In this document: positions 18,734-27,553 of the stretch, one piece after another
How the letters are laid out: every line of letters begins with the position of its first letter
How positions within the stretch are numbered: the first letter of the stretch is position 1
Assembly (NCBI GenBank): GCA_003667865.1
Contig: CP033051.1
Location: 3,588,501 to 3,652,500 of the forward strand
DNA: 64,000 bases
Direction of reading: 5' to 3'
DNA from: Rossellomorea marisflavi
Lineage (GTDB): Bacteria > Bacillota > Bacilli > Bacillales > Bacillaceae_B
Program-made: the position numbers and the translations under genes
Notes under the pieces: model-generated
What the model was told of the DNA's origin: nothing
Databases searched by the model: none
Seen by the model: only the letters and a program-made list of their open reading frames with translations

Positions 18734-19480
18734 ATGACGTATTTTTTACATCCATTAGGTGATTCAGCTATAGTCATTGAGTTCGAGAGACAAAATGATG
18801 ACCAATTGTTTACTACAATCCAAAATTTATTTAAACTACTTGAACAGAATCCGTTCGAAGGTTACATAGAAGCAGTTCCAGCCTATTCCACATTAACCAT
18901 ACACTTTAATCCACTTGCTATTCATCAAAACGATCCTTATACATATATTCAAGCCTATCTTTCAAAACTAGATCGTTCATTATTGGATTCTCCTATCAAG
19001 AATAGTGAAAATGTGTATGAGCTACCAATTGTATTTGGTGCAGAATTCGGGCCTGATTTAGAGTCCCTTGCAAATCATCATCAACTGGAGATAAATCAAG
19101 TCATCGAGCTGTATGTGAATACAATCTATACGGTAAGATTCGTCGGGTTCACACCTGGATTTCCCTTTTTATCGGGATTACCAAGCCGTCTATCAACGCC
19201 TAGAAAAAGCTCCCCGAGGATTCATGTGGAAAAAGGCTCTATTGGTATAGCAGGTAACCAAACTGGAATATATCCAACAGCTTCACCTGGAGGATGGCAA
19301 ATTATTGGCCGAACTCCTGTATTATTATTTGATGTCACAAAACAATCTCCTGCTTTACTTCAAGCAGGAGATCAAGTTCGTTTTTTTGAAATAAAGAAAA
19401 AAGACATAGCCGAATGGGAGGGAATAAAATGGGAGTCATTGTTGAAAAAGCGGGGCTCTATACAACAATCCAAGATTTAG
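18734..19480 (+). CDS. pxpB: 5-oxoprolinase subunit PxpB (KipI family)
   Basis: This 248-residue protein matches the KipI/PxpB family: MTYFLHPLGDSAIVIEFE at the start, LPIVFGAEFGPDLESLAN near residue 95, and the hallmark VRFVGFTPGFPFLSGLPSRL followed by PRIHVEKGSIGIAGNQTGIYP. With PxpA and PxpC it forms the ATP-dependent 5-oxoprolinase that opens pyroglutamate to glutamate. In B. subtilis the homologue was first described as the KinA inhibitor KipI. GGGGTG lies upstream. pxpC starts inside its 3' end with a 52-base overlap, indicating translational coupling. Confidence 0.92.
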   Translation: MTYFLHPLGDSAIVIEFERQNDDQLFTTIQNLFKLLEQNPFEGYIEAVPAYSTLTIHFNPLAIHQNDPYTYIQAYLSKLDRSLLDSPIKNSENVYELPIVFGAEFGPDLESLANHHQLEINQVIELYVNTIYTVRFVGFTPGFPFLSGLPSRLSTPRKSSPRIHVEKGSIGIAGNQTGIYPTASPGGWQIIGRTPVLLFDVTKQSPALLQAGDQVRFFEIKKKDIAEWEGIKWESLLKKRGSIQQSKI

Positions 19481-20403
19481 GAAGAAACGGTTATCAACGT
19501 TATGGTGTTCCCGTAAGTGGTGCGATGGATACTTGGGCATTTCAATTAGCCAATTTACTTGTTCAAAATCCGCTCAATACACCTAGTTTAGAAATCACAC
19601 TAATTGGACCAACTCTAAGGTTTACGAAAACGATGTATATTTCGGTTTGCGGAGCGGACCTCTCCCCTACATTAAATAACGTACCGATTAGAATAGGTAA
19701 AAGAATCTTAATCAAAAAGGGAGACGTTCTTCGTTTCGGAAAACCTCTTTCCGGATGTCGCGCTTATATTGCCTTTTCTGGTGGACTACTAGTACCTAAC
19801 ACCCTTAATAGCTCTAGCACTTACTCTCCTTCTGAAATAGGAGGCAAAGATGGACGTGCCTTAGTTGCAGGGGACGAATTATTCATTGATTCACATCCTT
19901 CGCAAGTACTTGTTCATGATAGCAACTGGTTCTTATCCCCGATGTTATTTCAGTATAATACAAACCAAGTGATTAGGATTGTAAAAGGAAAACAATGGGA
20001 TTGGTTTACAGAAGAAGCTCACCGAATCATAACAGAACAAAAATTCTTCATTCAACCTAACTCTGATAGAATGGGATATCGTGTTACATCTGACTTGAAG
20101 CTCACTCTAACACATTCTCAGGAGCTTATTACCGAAGGAACATCGATCGGAACGATACAAGTTCCAGCTAGTGGTGATCCTATTATTCTCCAAGCAGATT
20201 GCCAACCAACTGGTGGTTACCCTAAAATTGCGCATGTTATATCATCTGACCTGCGTATACTTGCACAAAAAAAACCAAATGAATATATACGTTTTAAAAT
20301 TGTTGAACGATACGAGGCAATGGAGAGTCTAAGAAATTCCCATAAACAATTAAACTATGTCGGTAAAGCTATAGAACGTAAACTTTTAAATCAAAACTTA
20401 TAA
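19429..20403 (+). CDS. pxpC: 5-oxoprolinase subunit PxpC (KipA family)
   Basis: The start is set at ATG 19429 because GGGAGG lies 8 bases before it; an in-frame ATG at 19414 would itself contain that site. The protein is 324 residues: [21 protein letters not shown] at the start, [21 protein letters not shown], and later [12 protein letters not shown], with QLP-like [21 protein letters not shown] near residue 245. These mark the biotin-dependent carboxyltransferase-like domain shared by PxpC/KipA and urea carboxylase. It works with PxpB in pyroglutamate hydrolysis. It lies in the middle of a three-gene operon. Confidence 0.92.
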   Translation: MGVIVEKAGLYTTIQDLGRNGYQRYGVPVSGAMDTWAFQLANLLVQNPLNTPSLEITLIGPTLRFTKTMYISVCGADLSPTLNNVPIRIGKRILIKKGDVLRFGKPLSGCRAYIAFSGGLLVPNTLNSSSTYSPSEIGGKDGRALVAGDELFIDSHPSQVLVHDSNWFLSPMLFQYNTNQVIRIVKGKQWDWFTEEAHRIITEQKFFIQPNSDRMGYRVTSDLKLTLTHSQELITEGTSIGTIQVPASGDPIILQADCQPTGGYPKIAHVISSDLRILAQKKPNEYIRFKIVERYEAMESLRNSHKQLNYVGKAIERKLLNQNL

Positions 20404-20413
20404 GGAGAATGTC

Positions 20414-21142
20414 ATGATTGATTTGAACTGTGATTTAGGTGAAAGCTTCGGTATATACCAACTAGGTTGTGATAAGGATATCATGCCTTTTGTCTCCTCA
20501 GTTAACATCGCTTGTGGTTTTCATGCAGGAGATCCCACTACAATGCACAGAACAGTGGAATTAGCTCATAAATTTGAAGTAAATATTGGAGCACACCCAG
20601 GATTAAATGATGTAATTGGGTTTGGCAGAAGAAGTATTAAAATAACCCCACAAGAAGCATATACATTAGTCCTTTATCAAATTGGTGCTCTTGAGGCTTT
20701 TTTAAGAGCAAAGGGAAAGACCCTTCACCATGTGAAACCACACGGTGCGTTATACAATATGGCTGCTAAAGAAGAAGAGCTAGCAGTGAATATTGCACAA
20801 GCAGTTTATGACTTTAATCCATCACTCATACTTTTCGGCCTTTCAGGCAGTTGTCTAACAACTGCAGGTGAAAAGCTAGGCTTAAAGGTTAGACATGAGG
20901 TTTTTGCAGACCGCACGTATCAAGATGATGGTTCATTAACACCTAGATCTTTTGAAAATGCCGTAATCGATAATGAACAACAAGCTATTGAACAGGTTGT
21001 ACAAATTGTTCAACAAGGAAAAGTTAAAACCGTTACAGGAAATTCAATTTCAATTAAAGCGGATACGATATGCTTGCACGGAGATAATGTCAATAGTGTA
21101 CAATTTGCAAAGAAGATTTCACATATACTTCATAACGTGTAA
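20414..21142 (+). CDS. pxpA: 5-oxoprolinase subunit PxpA (LamB/YcsF family)
   Basis: This 242-residue protein begins [20 protein letters not shown], the invariant start of the family, followed by [32 protein letters not shown] and [11 protein letters not shown]. The conserved Asp and His residues suggest a metal-dependent TIM barrel. It is the third subunit of ATP-dependent 5-oxoprolinase. It starts 11 bases after pxpC behind AAGGAGAA. Unlike the B. subtilis ycsF-kip cluster, no kipR regulator or ycsG transporter is adjacent. A terminator follows. Confidence 0.92.
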   Translation: MIDLNCDLGESFGIYQLGCDKDIMPFVSSVNIACGFHAGDPTTMHRTVELAHKFEVNIGAHPGLNDVIGFGRRSIKITPQEAYTLVLYQIGALEAFLRAKGKTLHHVKPHGALYNMAAKEEELAVNIAQAVYDFNPSLILFGLSGSCLTTAGEKLGLKVRHEVFADRTYQDDGSLTPRSFENAVIDNEQQAIEQVVQIVQQGKVKTVTGNSISIKADTICLHGDNVNSVQFAKKISHILHNV

Positions 21143-21157
21143 ATGAAAGAACTATAT

Positions 21158-21196
21158 GAAGCCATTTCTTAATTGAAAGAATGGCTTCTAATCTCT
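21158..21196 (+). terminator. Terminator of pxpBCA
   Basis: GAAGCCATT pairs with AATGGCTTC across a 13-base loop, followed by a T-rich run. Confidence 0.75.
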
Positions 21197-21212
21197 TTCA
21201 ATAATACCATCT

Positions 21213-21884
21213 CTATTTTTTATTAGTTCCTATTTGTCTAATGATATCGGAAGGAAATACCTCTACACCTGCTCTTTCATGTAAAGCTACTCTATACATT
21301 GCCTGCGCAACAACTTTCCCCTCTATTGGTTTATACTTTCTTAATTCCCCAGAAAAGACAAATGGAATTACTTTCGACAAAACTTCAGCGGCTTTTTCTC
21401 CAAACCGAAAATCGTTTCTATTTCCTAAAAGTAATGATGGTCTAAAAATTTTCAACCCAAGTAAGGATAATTTCCTTAGCTCTGATTCCATTTCTCCCTT
21501 TACTGCATTATAAAAAACGCGAGATTTATGATTAGCTCCCATTGCAGAAATAACAATAAACTGTGAGACACCCTTCTCACTAGCCATTCTTCCTAAAGTA
21601 ACAGGATAGTCCAAGTCTACCTTTTTAAAATTTTGCTTTGTTTTTGCTACTTTAATTGTCGTTCCTAGACAACAAAATATATGATCGACGCCCCTGTTTA
21701 ATTGATAATGCCCTAGCGTATTAAAATCAACAATTGTTTCTTCTAGTTTCTCATGTGTAATACCTGTTGTGCTACGGACCCATACAATCACCTTTAGATA
21801 TTCTTCTGATTCTAGTAGGGTTTGAACCAAATTACTACCTACCAAACCTGTTGCCCCAACTACGAGTGCAATCTTTTGTTTCAT
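21213..21884 (-). CDS. NAD(P)-binding atypical SDR oxidoreductase
   Basis: About 223 residues from ATG 21884, chosen because AAGGAGTCTAATT lies directly upstream; the longer frame lacks such a site. The N-terminus KIALVVGATGLVGSNLVQTL is a Rossmann dinucleotide-binding motif, followed by FCCLGTTIKVAKTKQNFKKVDLDY and YNAVKGEMESELRKL with the Tyr/Lys pair. This resembles the HTATIP2/TIP30-like atypical short-chain dehydrogenase group. The substrate is unknown. The terminator region is shared with convergent pxpA. Confidence 0.78.
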   Translation of the reverse strand: MKQKIALVVGATGLVGSNLVQTLLESEEYLKVIVWVRSTTGITHEKLEETIVDFNTLGHYQLNRGVDHIFCCLGTTIKVAKTKQNFKKVDLDYPVTLGRMASEKGVSQFIVISAMGANHKSRVFYNAVKGEMESELRKLSLLGLKIFRPSLLLGNRNDFRFGEKAAEVLSKVIPFVFSGELRKYKPIEGKVVAQAMYRVALHERAGVEVFPSDIIRQIGTNKK

Positions 21885-22011
21885 AATTAGACTCCTTAAA
21901 ATTTGATGTATATAAATTGCTGTTTTCTCACTTTTCTCATTTTCCATATTTACTAGTTGAAACTTTGTTTATGAATAATCAATAGACTTCTTCTAGAGCT
22001 ACATTCTTAAA

Positions 22012-22038
22012 TACCCGCTACATGGAACGTAACGGGTA
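22012..22038 (-). terminator. Terminator of nrnB
   Basis: Read on the minus strand, TACCCGTTAC pairs with GTAGCGGGTA, followed by TTTAAG. Confidence 0.6.
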
Positions 22039-22047
22039 AGCTTAAAA

Positions 22048-23316
22048 CTAATGATGAATATTATTATGATGACTCTCAGGCTTAATATCAACTTCAAAAA
22101 ACGTTGGGCTATATAAATCCATTTCATCGTTTATTATTTTATAATACATTAGCTGTTGTGAAATATAGCCGATATACACATCGTCTCGTGTTAACCACGC
22201 TGCATACACTCTTTTAACGTGCCTCTCTGCTAGCTCAAAGCTTGTGAAAACCTCATCTAATTGTTGATTATACTCCACTACCCATTCTTCTTTCCCTTTT
22301 TGATATATAAACAAGAGATCATCATGACGATTTTCATACAAAGTTCCATTTAACGAAGATTTATGATTGTACCGATTCTGTTGTGCATCCTCTTTAAGAG
22401 GCTCTAAGTGAAAGGGATTTTCTACAAAACACTTGAAGGCATCTTCTGTTATGATACAACCTGCTGCTTTAGGATGTCCTCCTCCTTCGTATCGGCTGGC
22501 AATTTCAGATACGTCAATATAGTCGTGGATTGTTCTCATTGAAATCCTTCTCGACCCTACATTAACAAGGGCAATATAATCAAGATGTGGGAATTCTTTT
22601 CCTAATACATTACCTAGTTCCGATAAATTCTGTTCAGCGTATACAATCCCTACACACTCTTCGTTAATAAACGTTTGAATTAACTCGCGTTTCTTTCTAA
22701 TTATATACCTTTCTGTTCTATCTTCTTCTACATTTAAAAAGCGCTCCTCAAATTCATCGAACTGAAAAGAATCCTTTTTGTTTTTTAATCTACTTACCAT
22801 TGTTTCTTCGAAATCATCAATTGACTGAGAAAAAAACAAATCATTTAATCGTTTCGCTTCTAAGATTTGTTTCTGATCCCATTCCCACGTATCGTATAAA
22901 CGGACAAGCTCCACAAATTCCTCTAATGCTTTTGAAGATTCCAATTGACTCTTTTCAATTAGATATTTAAATAAAAGTGATGTTGCAGCTGAAGAAACTC
23001 CCTCACTATGAGAAGCTACCACTGTGGCCCATTTATATTCATTTAAAAAAAGTGCAGATTGATGGTGGTCAAGAAGTATAACCTGACCACCATTCTTCAC
23101 ATAATCATCAACCTTCTTAGCTACCTCCTCTGATACTGATAAGTCTGTAATAATCAGAGTTGTATTTTTAGGTGGCTTTTGCAAAAAGCGTTCTACTTGC
23201 CGATTAATCGAACCAACGGAATGATATCGAACGTGAACTTTCTCTCCAAATGCAATTTTTGATAGAATTCCACAACCTACTCCATCTAAATCTGTATGGG
23301 TCATAACATGATACAT
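22048..23316 (-). CDS. nrnB: Oligoribonuclease NrnB (DHH family)
   Basis: This 422-residue DHH/DHHA1 phosphoesterase has motif I THTDLDGVGCG (residues 6-16), ITDLSV near 56, the DHH motif VILLDHHQSAL near 80, and the C-terminal DHHA1 motif YEGGGHPKAAGCII near 278. Homologous B. subtilis NrnB (YngD) degrades short RNA oligonucleotides (2-5 nt) and some pAp-like substrates. It is somewhat longer than the B. subtilis protein because of a C-terminal extension of about 80 residues containing a His-rich end (ESHHNNIHH). It starts with ATG and its Shine-Dalgarno site is weak. Confidence 0.87.
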   Translation of the reverse strand: MYHVMTHTDLDGVGCGILSKIAFGEKVHVRYHSVGSINRQVERFLQKPPKNTTLIITDLSVSEEVAKKVDDYVKNGGQVILLDHHQSALFLNEYKWATVVASHSEGVSSAATSLLFKYLIEKSQLESSKALEEFVELVRLYDTWEWDQKQILEAKRLNDLFFSQSIDDFEETMVSRLKNKKDSFQFDEFEERFLNVEEDRTERYIIRKKRELIQTFINEECVGIVYAEQNLSELGNVLGKEFPHLDYIALVNVGSRRISMRTIHDYIDVSEIASRYEGGGHPKAAGCIITEDAFKCFVENPFHLEPLKEDAQQNRYNHKSSLNGTLYENRHDDLLFIYQKGKEEWVVEYNQQLDEVFTSFELAERHVKRVYAAWLTRDDVYIGYISQQLMYYKIINDEMDLYSPTFFEVDIKPESHHNNIHH

Positions 23317-23522
23317 ATATAATCACCTATTTCTATTGTTTCACTTATTTTTTGTAATCATTTTAATATGTATACACTCGTTAAAAACCTCTCTATAACA
23401 GGATTTATGAAACTATCCTAGAATCAAGATATATAAAGCTTATAAAAAAACTGTACAAATGATGAATATTATACAAGTGTTCATCAAATATTATAAGTAC
23501 ACTATACAAAGGAGGGATAGAG

Positions 23523-23708
23523 ATGGCAAATAACACAAACAACTTAGTGGTACCAAATGCTCAACAAGCTCTTGACCAAATGAAATATGAAATCGCCAAT
23601 GAATTTGGTGTAGATTTAGGTGCTGAAACAACAGCGCGCGCTAACGGTTCTGTTGGTGGCGAGATTACAAAGCGCCTTGTACAAATGGCTGAACAACAAT
23701 TAGGCTAA
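23523..23708 (+). CDS. Small acid-soluble spore protein, alpha/beta type
   Basis: This 61-residue protein has the SASP signature: [19 protein letters not shown] followed by NEFGVDLG, the germination protease (Gpr) cleavage region, and then [22 protein letters not shown]. Such proteins coat spore DNA in the A-like form and protect it from UV and hydrolysis, then supply amino acids at germination. AAAGGAGGGATAGAG precedes the ATG. Expression should be by sigma-G in the forespore; I could not place matching boxes at correct spacing. Confidence 0.95.
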   Translation: MANNTNNLVVPNAQQALDQMKYEIANEFGVDLGAETTARANGSVGGEITKRLVQMAEQQLG

Positions 23709-23739
23709 TGGTTCGTTACCATTAATCACCTCACATCAC

Positions 23740-24110
23740 TACACACACACCATAGGGGTTGACCAATTAAATACATCATAACCAATGTTCATCTACCAGA
23801 GCTTCAACAAAATAGCTAGATTGCACATTAAGATTTTGAAGCACACACCATGATAGTAACATTGAGCATGCTGTATGATGATATTGGTCAGCCTCCCATC
23901 TAAAAGAGGGGTTAATATGCTACATTCCTTGAAAGATCGAGAATTACTCTTTTTATATAAATCACTTATCCAATCATCTGAATATGTAAAAGATCAACAT
24001 CAACGATTTATGCTACTCGACATTAAAGATGAAATTGGAAAACGACTATACTTACACTCTTCAAGGCTACAACAACAAGATTAAACAACATCTCTAATTC
24101 ACACACCATA
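23740..24110. repeat. Three short CACACACCAT repeats
   Basis: CACACACCAT occurs at about 23743, 23842 and 24100, flanking and preceding the small ORF at 23917. It is conspicuous in AT-rich DNA, and the function is unknown. Confidence 0.4.
23917..24084 (+). CDS. Small hypothetical protein, 55 residues
   Basis: From ATG 23917, with AGAGGGG about 8 bases upstream, the frame reads MLHSLKDRELLFLYKSLIQS, then a helical stretch with FMLLDIKDEIGKRLYL. Two amphipathic helices separated by a polar turn are predicted by eye. I do not recognise the family. It lies between a SASP gene and a bidirectional terminator, so sporulation-phase expression is possible but unsupported. Confidence 0.55.
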   Translation: MLHSLKDRELLFLYKSLIQSSEYVKDQHQRFMLLDIKDEIGKRLYLHSSRLQQQD

Positions 24111-24143
24111 ATCAATAAATACACACACACAACATTCCAAAGC

Positions 24144-24179
24144 AAAGGACCTATCTCAATACGAGCATAGGTCCCTTTA
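24144..24179. terminator. Bidirectional terminator
   Basis: AAAGGACCTAT and ATAGGTCCCTTT form an imperfect stem between convergent genes. Confidence 0.7.
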
Positions 24180-24180
24180 T

Positions 24181-24519
24181 TTATTGTCTTTTGTTGATTT
24201 GATATAAGTGATCTCCCTCATATACAATCCTAACTTTCTCACCAATTTTAAAATCTAAATACAAATCACACTCTACGATATACGTTTTGTCATTACTAAA
24301 CTCCATTGCACATTGACTTTTTTCTGATTGTGAATCTAACGTAATCTGCCTATCTGTCGTAATACCTTGAGCTTTGTCTGAAAAACTCTCACTAAAAAAT
24401 TTTTCTTTTATAACAACTTCCTCTGTGACAGGTTTTGATTTAAAAACGTAAACCATTAATCCCGCTAAAGTCAAAGCACTACAGGTTAAAACAATCATTT
24501 TTATTAATGTTTTGCTCAC
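24181..24519 (-). CDS. Membrane-anchored hypothetical protein
   Basis: The start at GTG 24519 is preferred since GGGGGAG lies 7 bases upstream. The 112-residue product has one hydrophobic segment at residues 6-26 (MIVLTCSALTLAGLMVYVF), probably an uncleaved signal anchor, followed by an extracytoplasmic beta-rich domain containing two cysteines (SQCAMEF, VECDLYLDF) and an OB-like end KIGEKVRIVYEGDHLYQI. I do not recognise the family. It is convergent with the small ORF at 23917. Confidence 0.6.
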   Translation of the reverse strand: MSKTLIKMIVLTCSALTLAGLMVYVFKSKPVTEEVVIKEKFFSESFSDKAQGITTDRQITLDSQSEKSQCAMEFSNDKTYIVECDLYLDFKIGEKVRIVYEGDHLYQINKRQ

Positions 24520-24627
24520 TTTTGCTCCCCCAATAGTAAAGTACAAATACATTATATTGAGGGTAGGAAATTTTATGTCTGATAAAACGAAAGTCGAAAG
24601 TCTATTTTTGTAAAGATGAGAATGTCT

Positions 24628-25020
24628 TTACGAAAGGAAACGTGCTTTTTGATTTGGATTTGGAAGCATACATTGATCTTTTTTACCAAACCATTTGTAA
24701 CGATTCATAGCTACAACTTTATAAAGGGGTTCTCTTATCTTCACTGGTAGAAGTAATAAAATTGCTAGTCCCTTCCAACCACCATCTAATCTCTTGCATA
24801 CTTTTAATGCAGCTGTTGATTGAATAGACGCTTGATTATTTTCTATTAAGACAAAACTGTCTATGTCTTTTGGTAATTGATGTTGATTGATTAACCTTTT
24901 GCCAATTTCACTTTGTAATGAAGCAAAATAGAAATACTGGTTTCGATCCCTCTTTATGACAAACTGCACAGCTGAGTTACATAGATTACAAACTCCATCA
25001 AACAAGATAATCCCAGACAC
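24628..25020 (-). CDS. yuxK: DCC-family thiol-disulfide oxidoreductase (YuxK)
   Basis: This 130-residue protein has the defining motif DGVCNLCN (residues 8-15), with the CxxC that resembles a thioredoxin-like active site, then FVIKRD and the central FASLQSEIG, plus KVVAMNRYKWFG at the C-terminus. It matches DUF393/DCC family protein YuxK of B. subtilis in length and order. A redox role is inferred from the fold; no substrate is known. A fairly good Shine-Dalgarno site lies before the ATG. Confidence 0.85.
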   Translation of the reverse strand: MSGIILFDGVCNLCNSAVQFVIKRDRNQYFYFASLQSEIGKRLINQHQLPKDIDSFVLIENNQASIQSTAALKVCKRLDGGWKGLAILLLLPVKIREPLYKVVAMNRYKWFGKKDQCMLPNPNQKARFLS

Positions 25021-25168
25021 TCTATATCACTCCTTTATTAAATATATTTTACCATCATGAAAAGGATTTTAGAATAGACTAAAAAAAGACACAACATTCT
25101 TCCGATAGGCAGTTTAGTTGTAAAGTACAAAATTGAAAATTACAGTCAAAAATGAGCTACTATTTTAT

Positions 25169-25208
25169 ACTGAGATCCTGATATAGTTTGTTAGGATCTC
25201 AGTCTTTT
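25169..25208 (+). terminator. Orphan intrinsic terminator
   Basis: ACTGAGATCCT pairs perfectly with AGGATCTCAGT and is followed by CTTTTCG. No gene ends upstream on this strand. Confidence 0.65.
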
Positions 25209-25302
25209 CGTAGAATATCATACGTTGTTTCATAAACACGGCATATTTAACTAAAGAATGATGAGTTTAATGCAGAATGGGGCATACAGCATGATGAGGC
25301 AT

Positions 25303-25483
25303 GCGGACATTTGTTCCGTTAATTTAGCTTAAAACAAGGAATTTGAGGTGTAAGCGGACATCCGTTCCTCTATTTTGCAAAATCAAGTCCATTTTCCAAA
25401 TGAATTCTGATAATAGCGGAATGAATGTCCATCAACACTCCAAAAAGCGCGATATTTAGTAAAATAACGGAATAAATGTCCTC
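25303..25483. repeat. 181-bp four-unit palindromic repeat element, copy 1
   Basis: Two forward units (GCGGACATTTGTTCCG at 25303 and GCGGACATCCGTTCC at 25354) are followed by two reversed units (GCGGAATGAATGTCC ending near 25430, AACGGAATAAATGTCC ending at 25481). Unit spacing is 51 bases on each side, and the symmetry centre lies at 25393. The same spacing recurs at 52208-52388. Confidence 0.75.
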
Positions 25484-25741
25484 TACCAAATAGCTGCATC
25501 GTTAACAGGGCTTTGTTGAAGATCGTGTCACATTTCTAACAGTGAACATATTTCCTCTAAGAGAATGAATATCCATAATGGATGATTAAATATGTTATGA
25601 TTTTGCTAACAATCAGCAAATAAATCGGCTATAGAAATCAAAATGTCACAATAAATTTTTCAATGTAGTCAATAGGAATACGAATGAATATGTGAAGACA
25701 CCAATAAAAATGAATAATTCGTTACTATTCCAACAAAAAAA

Positions 25742-25774
25742 TAACATACGAATATGTTGCGAATTCGTATGTTA
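25742..25774. repeat. Inverted repeat, 12-bp arms
   Basis: TAACATACGAAT and ATTCGTATGTTA flank nine bases; TTGTTTTTC follows at a distance. It may be a terminator or an operator. Confidence 0.5.
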
Positions 25775-25912
25775 AGAATATTGTTTTTCTTTTATTGTAC
25801 TCTTAAACTGAACTACTTAATCTTACAAGATGTGTCTCTTTTATTCTGTTTCTACATATTATTGAAAAGAGTGTTTATATTAACAACCGTTACGCAAAGA
25901 AACTTCTTTTCA

Positions 25913-26083
25913 TTATGAATACATTATAATTCCAGTAACTAAAGTTAATAGAAATGATAAACTGATAAGCATTTTAAATTTGGTCAAAGCAAAATGTTGT
26001 TTTCTTTTCGTAGTTAAAACAAATTGATAGACAAAGGATAAACTAAAGAAAAGGACAAGACTTACCCAAAACACAAAAATCAT
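25913..26083 (-). CDS. Small two-helix membrane protein
   Basis: From ATG 26083, which has GGAGG 8 bases upstream, the product is 56 residues with two hydrophobic helices (IFVFWVSLVLFFSLSFVYQF and LISLSFLLTLVTGIIMYS) joined by a basic loop TTKRKQHFALTKFK. I do not recognise a family. It stands alone between a large non-coding region and the convergent-side terminator of the alcohol dehydrogenase. Confidence 0.55.
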   Translation of the reverse strand: MIFVFWVSLVLFFSLSFVYQFVLTTKRKQHFALTKFKMLISLSFLLTLVTGIIMYS

Positions 26084-26272
26084 GATCAAAACCTCCAATT
26101 AAGTTATTTTCTACTATAAGAATACTCTAATCTTTTTTTATTCCTACTTAAAAAATTCCCATTTTTCACGTTTTACAAACCTAGTAAATACAATTTAATT
26201 TTAATAATACTAATACCCCTCATGCATCCTATTAGACGAAGTAATTAATAGAAAGGTTTCAAAGAAATTAAA

Positions 26273-26302
26273 AAAAGCTAAAGTATCTACACTTTAGCTT
26301 TT
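26273..26302 (-). terminator. Terminator of adhB
   Basis: AAAAGCTAAAGT and ACTTTAGCTTTT form a perfect stem; a run of T follows on the minus strand. Confidence 0.8.
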
Positions 26303-26307
26303 GCTAA

Positions 26308-27441
26308 TTATGGTTTTAAAATTACTTTTAAACAATCATCACTTCTATCATTAAACATCTGATACCCTTTACTTGCTTCTTCCATTGGTAGTGTATGAGT
26401 AATAATCTCTGTCGGATCAATCTTTTCGGATTCAATCATTTTATAGATTTCAGGCATAAAGGTTCTTGCATGTGCCTGTCCCATACGTATTTGTATATTC
26501 CGTGAGAAGAAAGCACCTAATGGGAATAGATTGTAATTACCACCATAGACACCAGTAATTTGATACGTTCCACATTTTTTTACTGCTTTTGTAGCAATTT
26601 GAATCGGCCCTAAAGTTCCACCCTGAAGCTTAAACTTCTGCTCTATAAATTCAAGGGGCGATAGCTTCCCATCCATACCTACACAATCTATTACAACATC
26701 GGCTCCACCTTTGGTCGTTTCCTTCAGCACTTCGCCCATATCTGCATGTTCAGTAAAGTTAAAGGTTTCAACTTTATTGTACTTCCTTGCTCTTTCAAGC
26801 CTAAAAGGAATATAATCGACAGCTATTACCCGTTTTGCTCCTTGTAGCCATGCAAACTTTTGAGCATAGAAACCGACTGGTCCACAACCTAAAACAATAA
26901 CTGTATCACCCTTTTTAACGCCTCCATTAAGCACACTCCAATAGGCAGTTGGTAGAACATCGGAAAGGAACAAAAGCTTTTCATCATCAAGCTCGCTATC
27001 TTCTGGAATTTTAAAAGGAGTAAAATTCCCGTATGGAACTCGTAAGTATTCTGCTTGGCCTCCTGGATAATCACCAAACTTCTCTGAATATCCGAATAAT
27101 CCACCGGAATCATAATGAGGGTTGGAGTTATCACATTGACTAACAAGCTCTTGTTGACAGTAGTAACATTGACCACATGCAACGGTAAATGGAATAACAA
27201 CACGATCTCCCTTTTTAACCATCGTTACTTCTGGCCCAACTTCTTCAACAATCCCCATCGGTTCATGACCGATCACGTATCCTATCGGCAATGGAAAATT
27301 CCCACGATATAGATGCAAATCAGATCCACAAATGGCTGTAGAAGTCACTTTAATAATGACATCGTCTGGATCTTGAATCTCTGGTGCTCTTACACTTTTT
27401 ACGGCTATTGAGTTTTTCCCTTGATATGTAACAGCCTTCAT
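26308..27441 (-). CDS. adhB: Zinc-dependent alcohol dehydrogenase (AdhB-like)
   Basis: About 377 residues of a medium-chain dehydrogenase. The catalytic zinc motif ICGSDLHLYRG lies near residue 37, GHEPMGIVEEVG near 60, the structural zinc cysteines in CGQCYYCQQELVSQC near 93, and the nucleotide site VIVLGCGPVGFYAQKFAW near 185. This is the subgroup annotated as glutathione-independent formaldehyde dehydrogenase-like, which includes B. subtilis AdhB; the true substrate is open. ATG 27441 is preferred because GGAAGG lies 8 bases upstream. It is monocistronic with a strong terminator. Confidence 0.85.
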   Translation of the reverse strand: MKAVTYQGKNSIAVKSVRAPEIQDPDDVIIKVTSTAICGSDLHLYRGNFPLPIGYVIGHEPMGIVEEVGPEVTMVKKGDRVVIPFTVACGQCYYCQQELVSQCDNSNPHYDSGGLFGYSEKFGDYPGGQAEYLRVPYGNFTPFKIPEDSELDDEKLLFLSDVLPTAYWSVLNGGVKKGDTVIVLGCGPVGFYAQKFAWLQGAKRVIAVDYIPFRLERARKYNKVETFNFTEHADMGEVLKETTKGGADVVIDCVGMDGKLSPLEFIEQKFKLQGGTLGPIQIATKAVKKCGTYQITGVYGGNYNLFPLGAFFSRNIQIRMGQAHARTFMPEIYKMIESEKIDPTEIITHTLPMEEASKGYQMFNDRSDDCLKVILKP

Positions 27442-27553
27442 GTCCATCACCTTCCAATAACGGTTTTTCTATACTAGTATTGGAAGGTATTTGGTATTTA
27501 TGCGTTGCTTTTTAATTAGGTGTTCTTATATTAAAGGATATTTCCTCGAATGG

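Larger units (their letters stand above)
25021..25912. other. 892-bp intergenic region with repeats and orphan hairpins
   Basis: No gene is evident. The region holds an orphan terminator at 25169-25207, the four-unit 181-bp repeat element at 25303-25483, and an inverted repeat at 25742-25774 (TAACATACGAAT with ATTCGTATGTTA). The rest is AT-rich without usable ORFs. Confidence 0.6.

Noticed and set aside
23460..23522. Sigma-G promoter of the SASP gene
   Set aside because: TGAATA is present, but the best -10 candidate is 20 bases away; spacing does not fit well enough to call.
25303..25483. Possible CRISPR-like array
   Set aside because: Only four units, in opposite orientations, with no unique equal spacers in one direction and no cas genes nearby.
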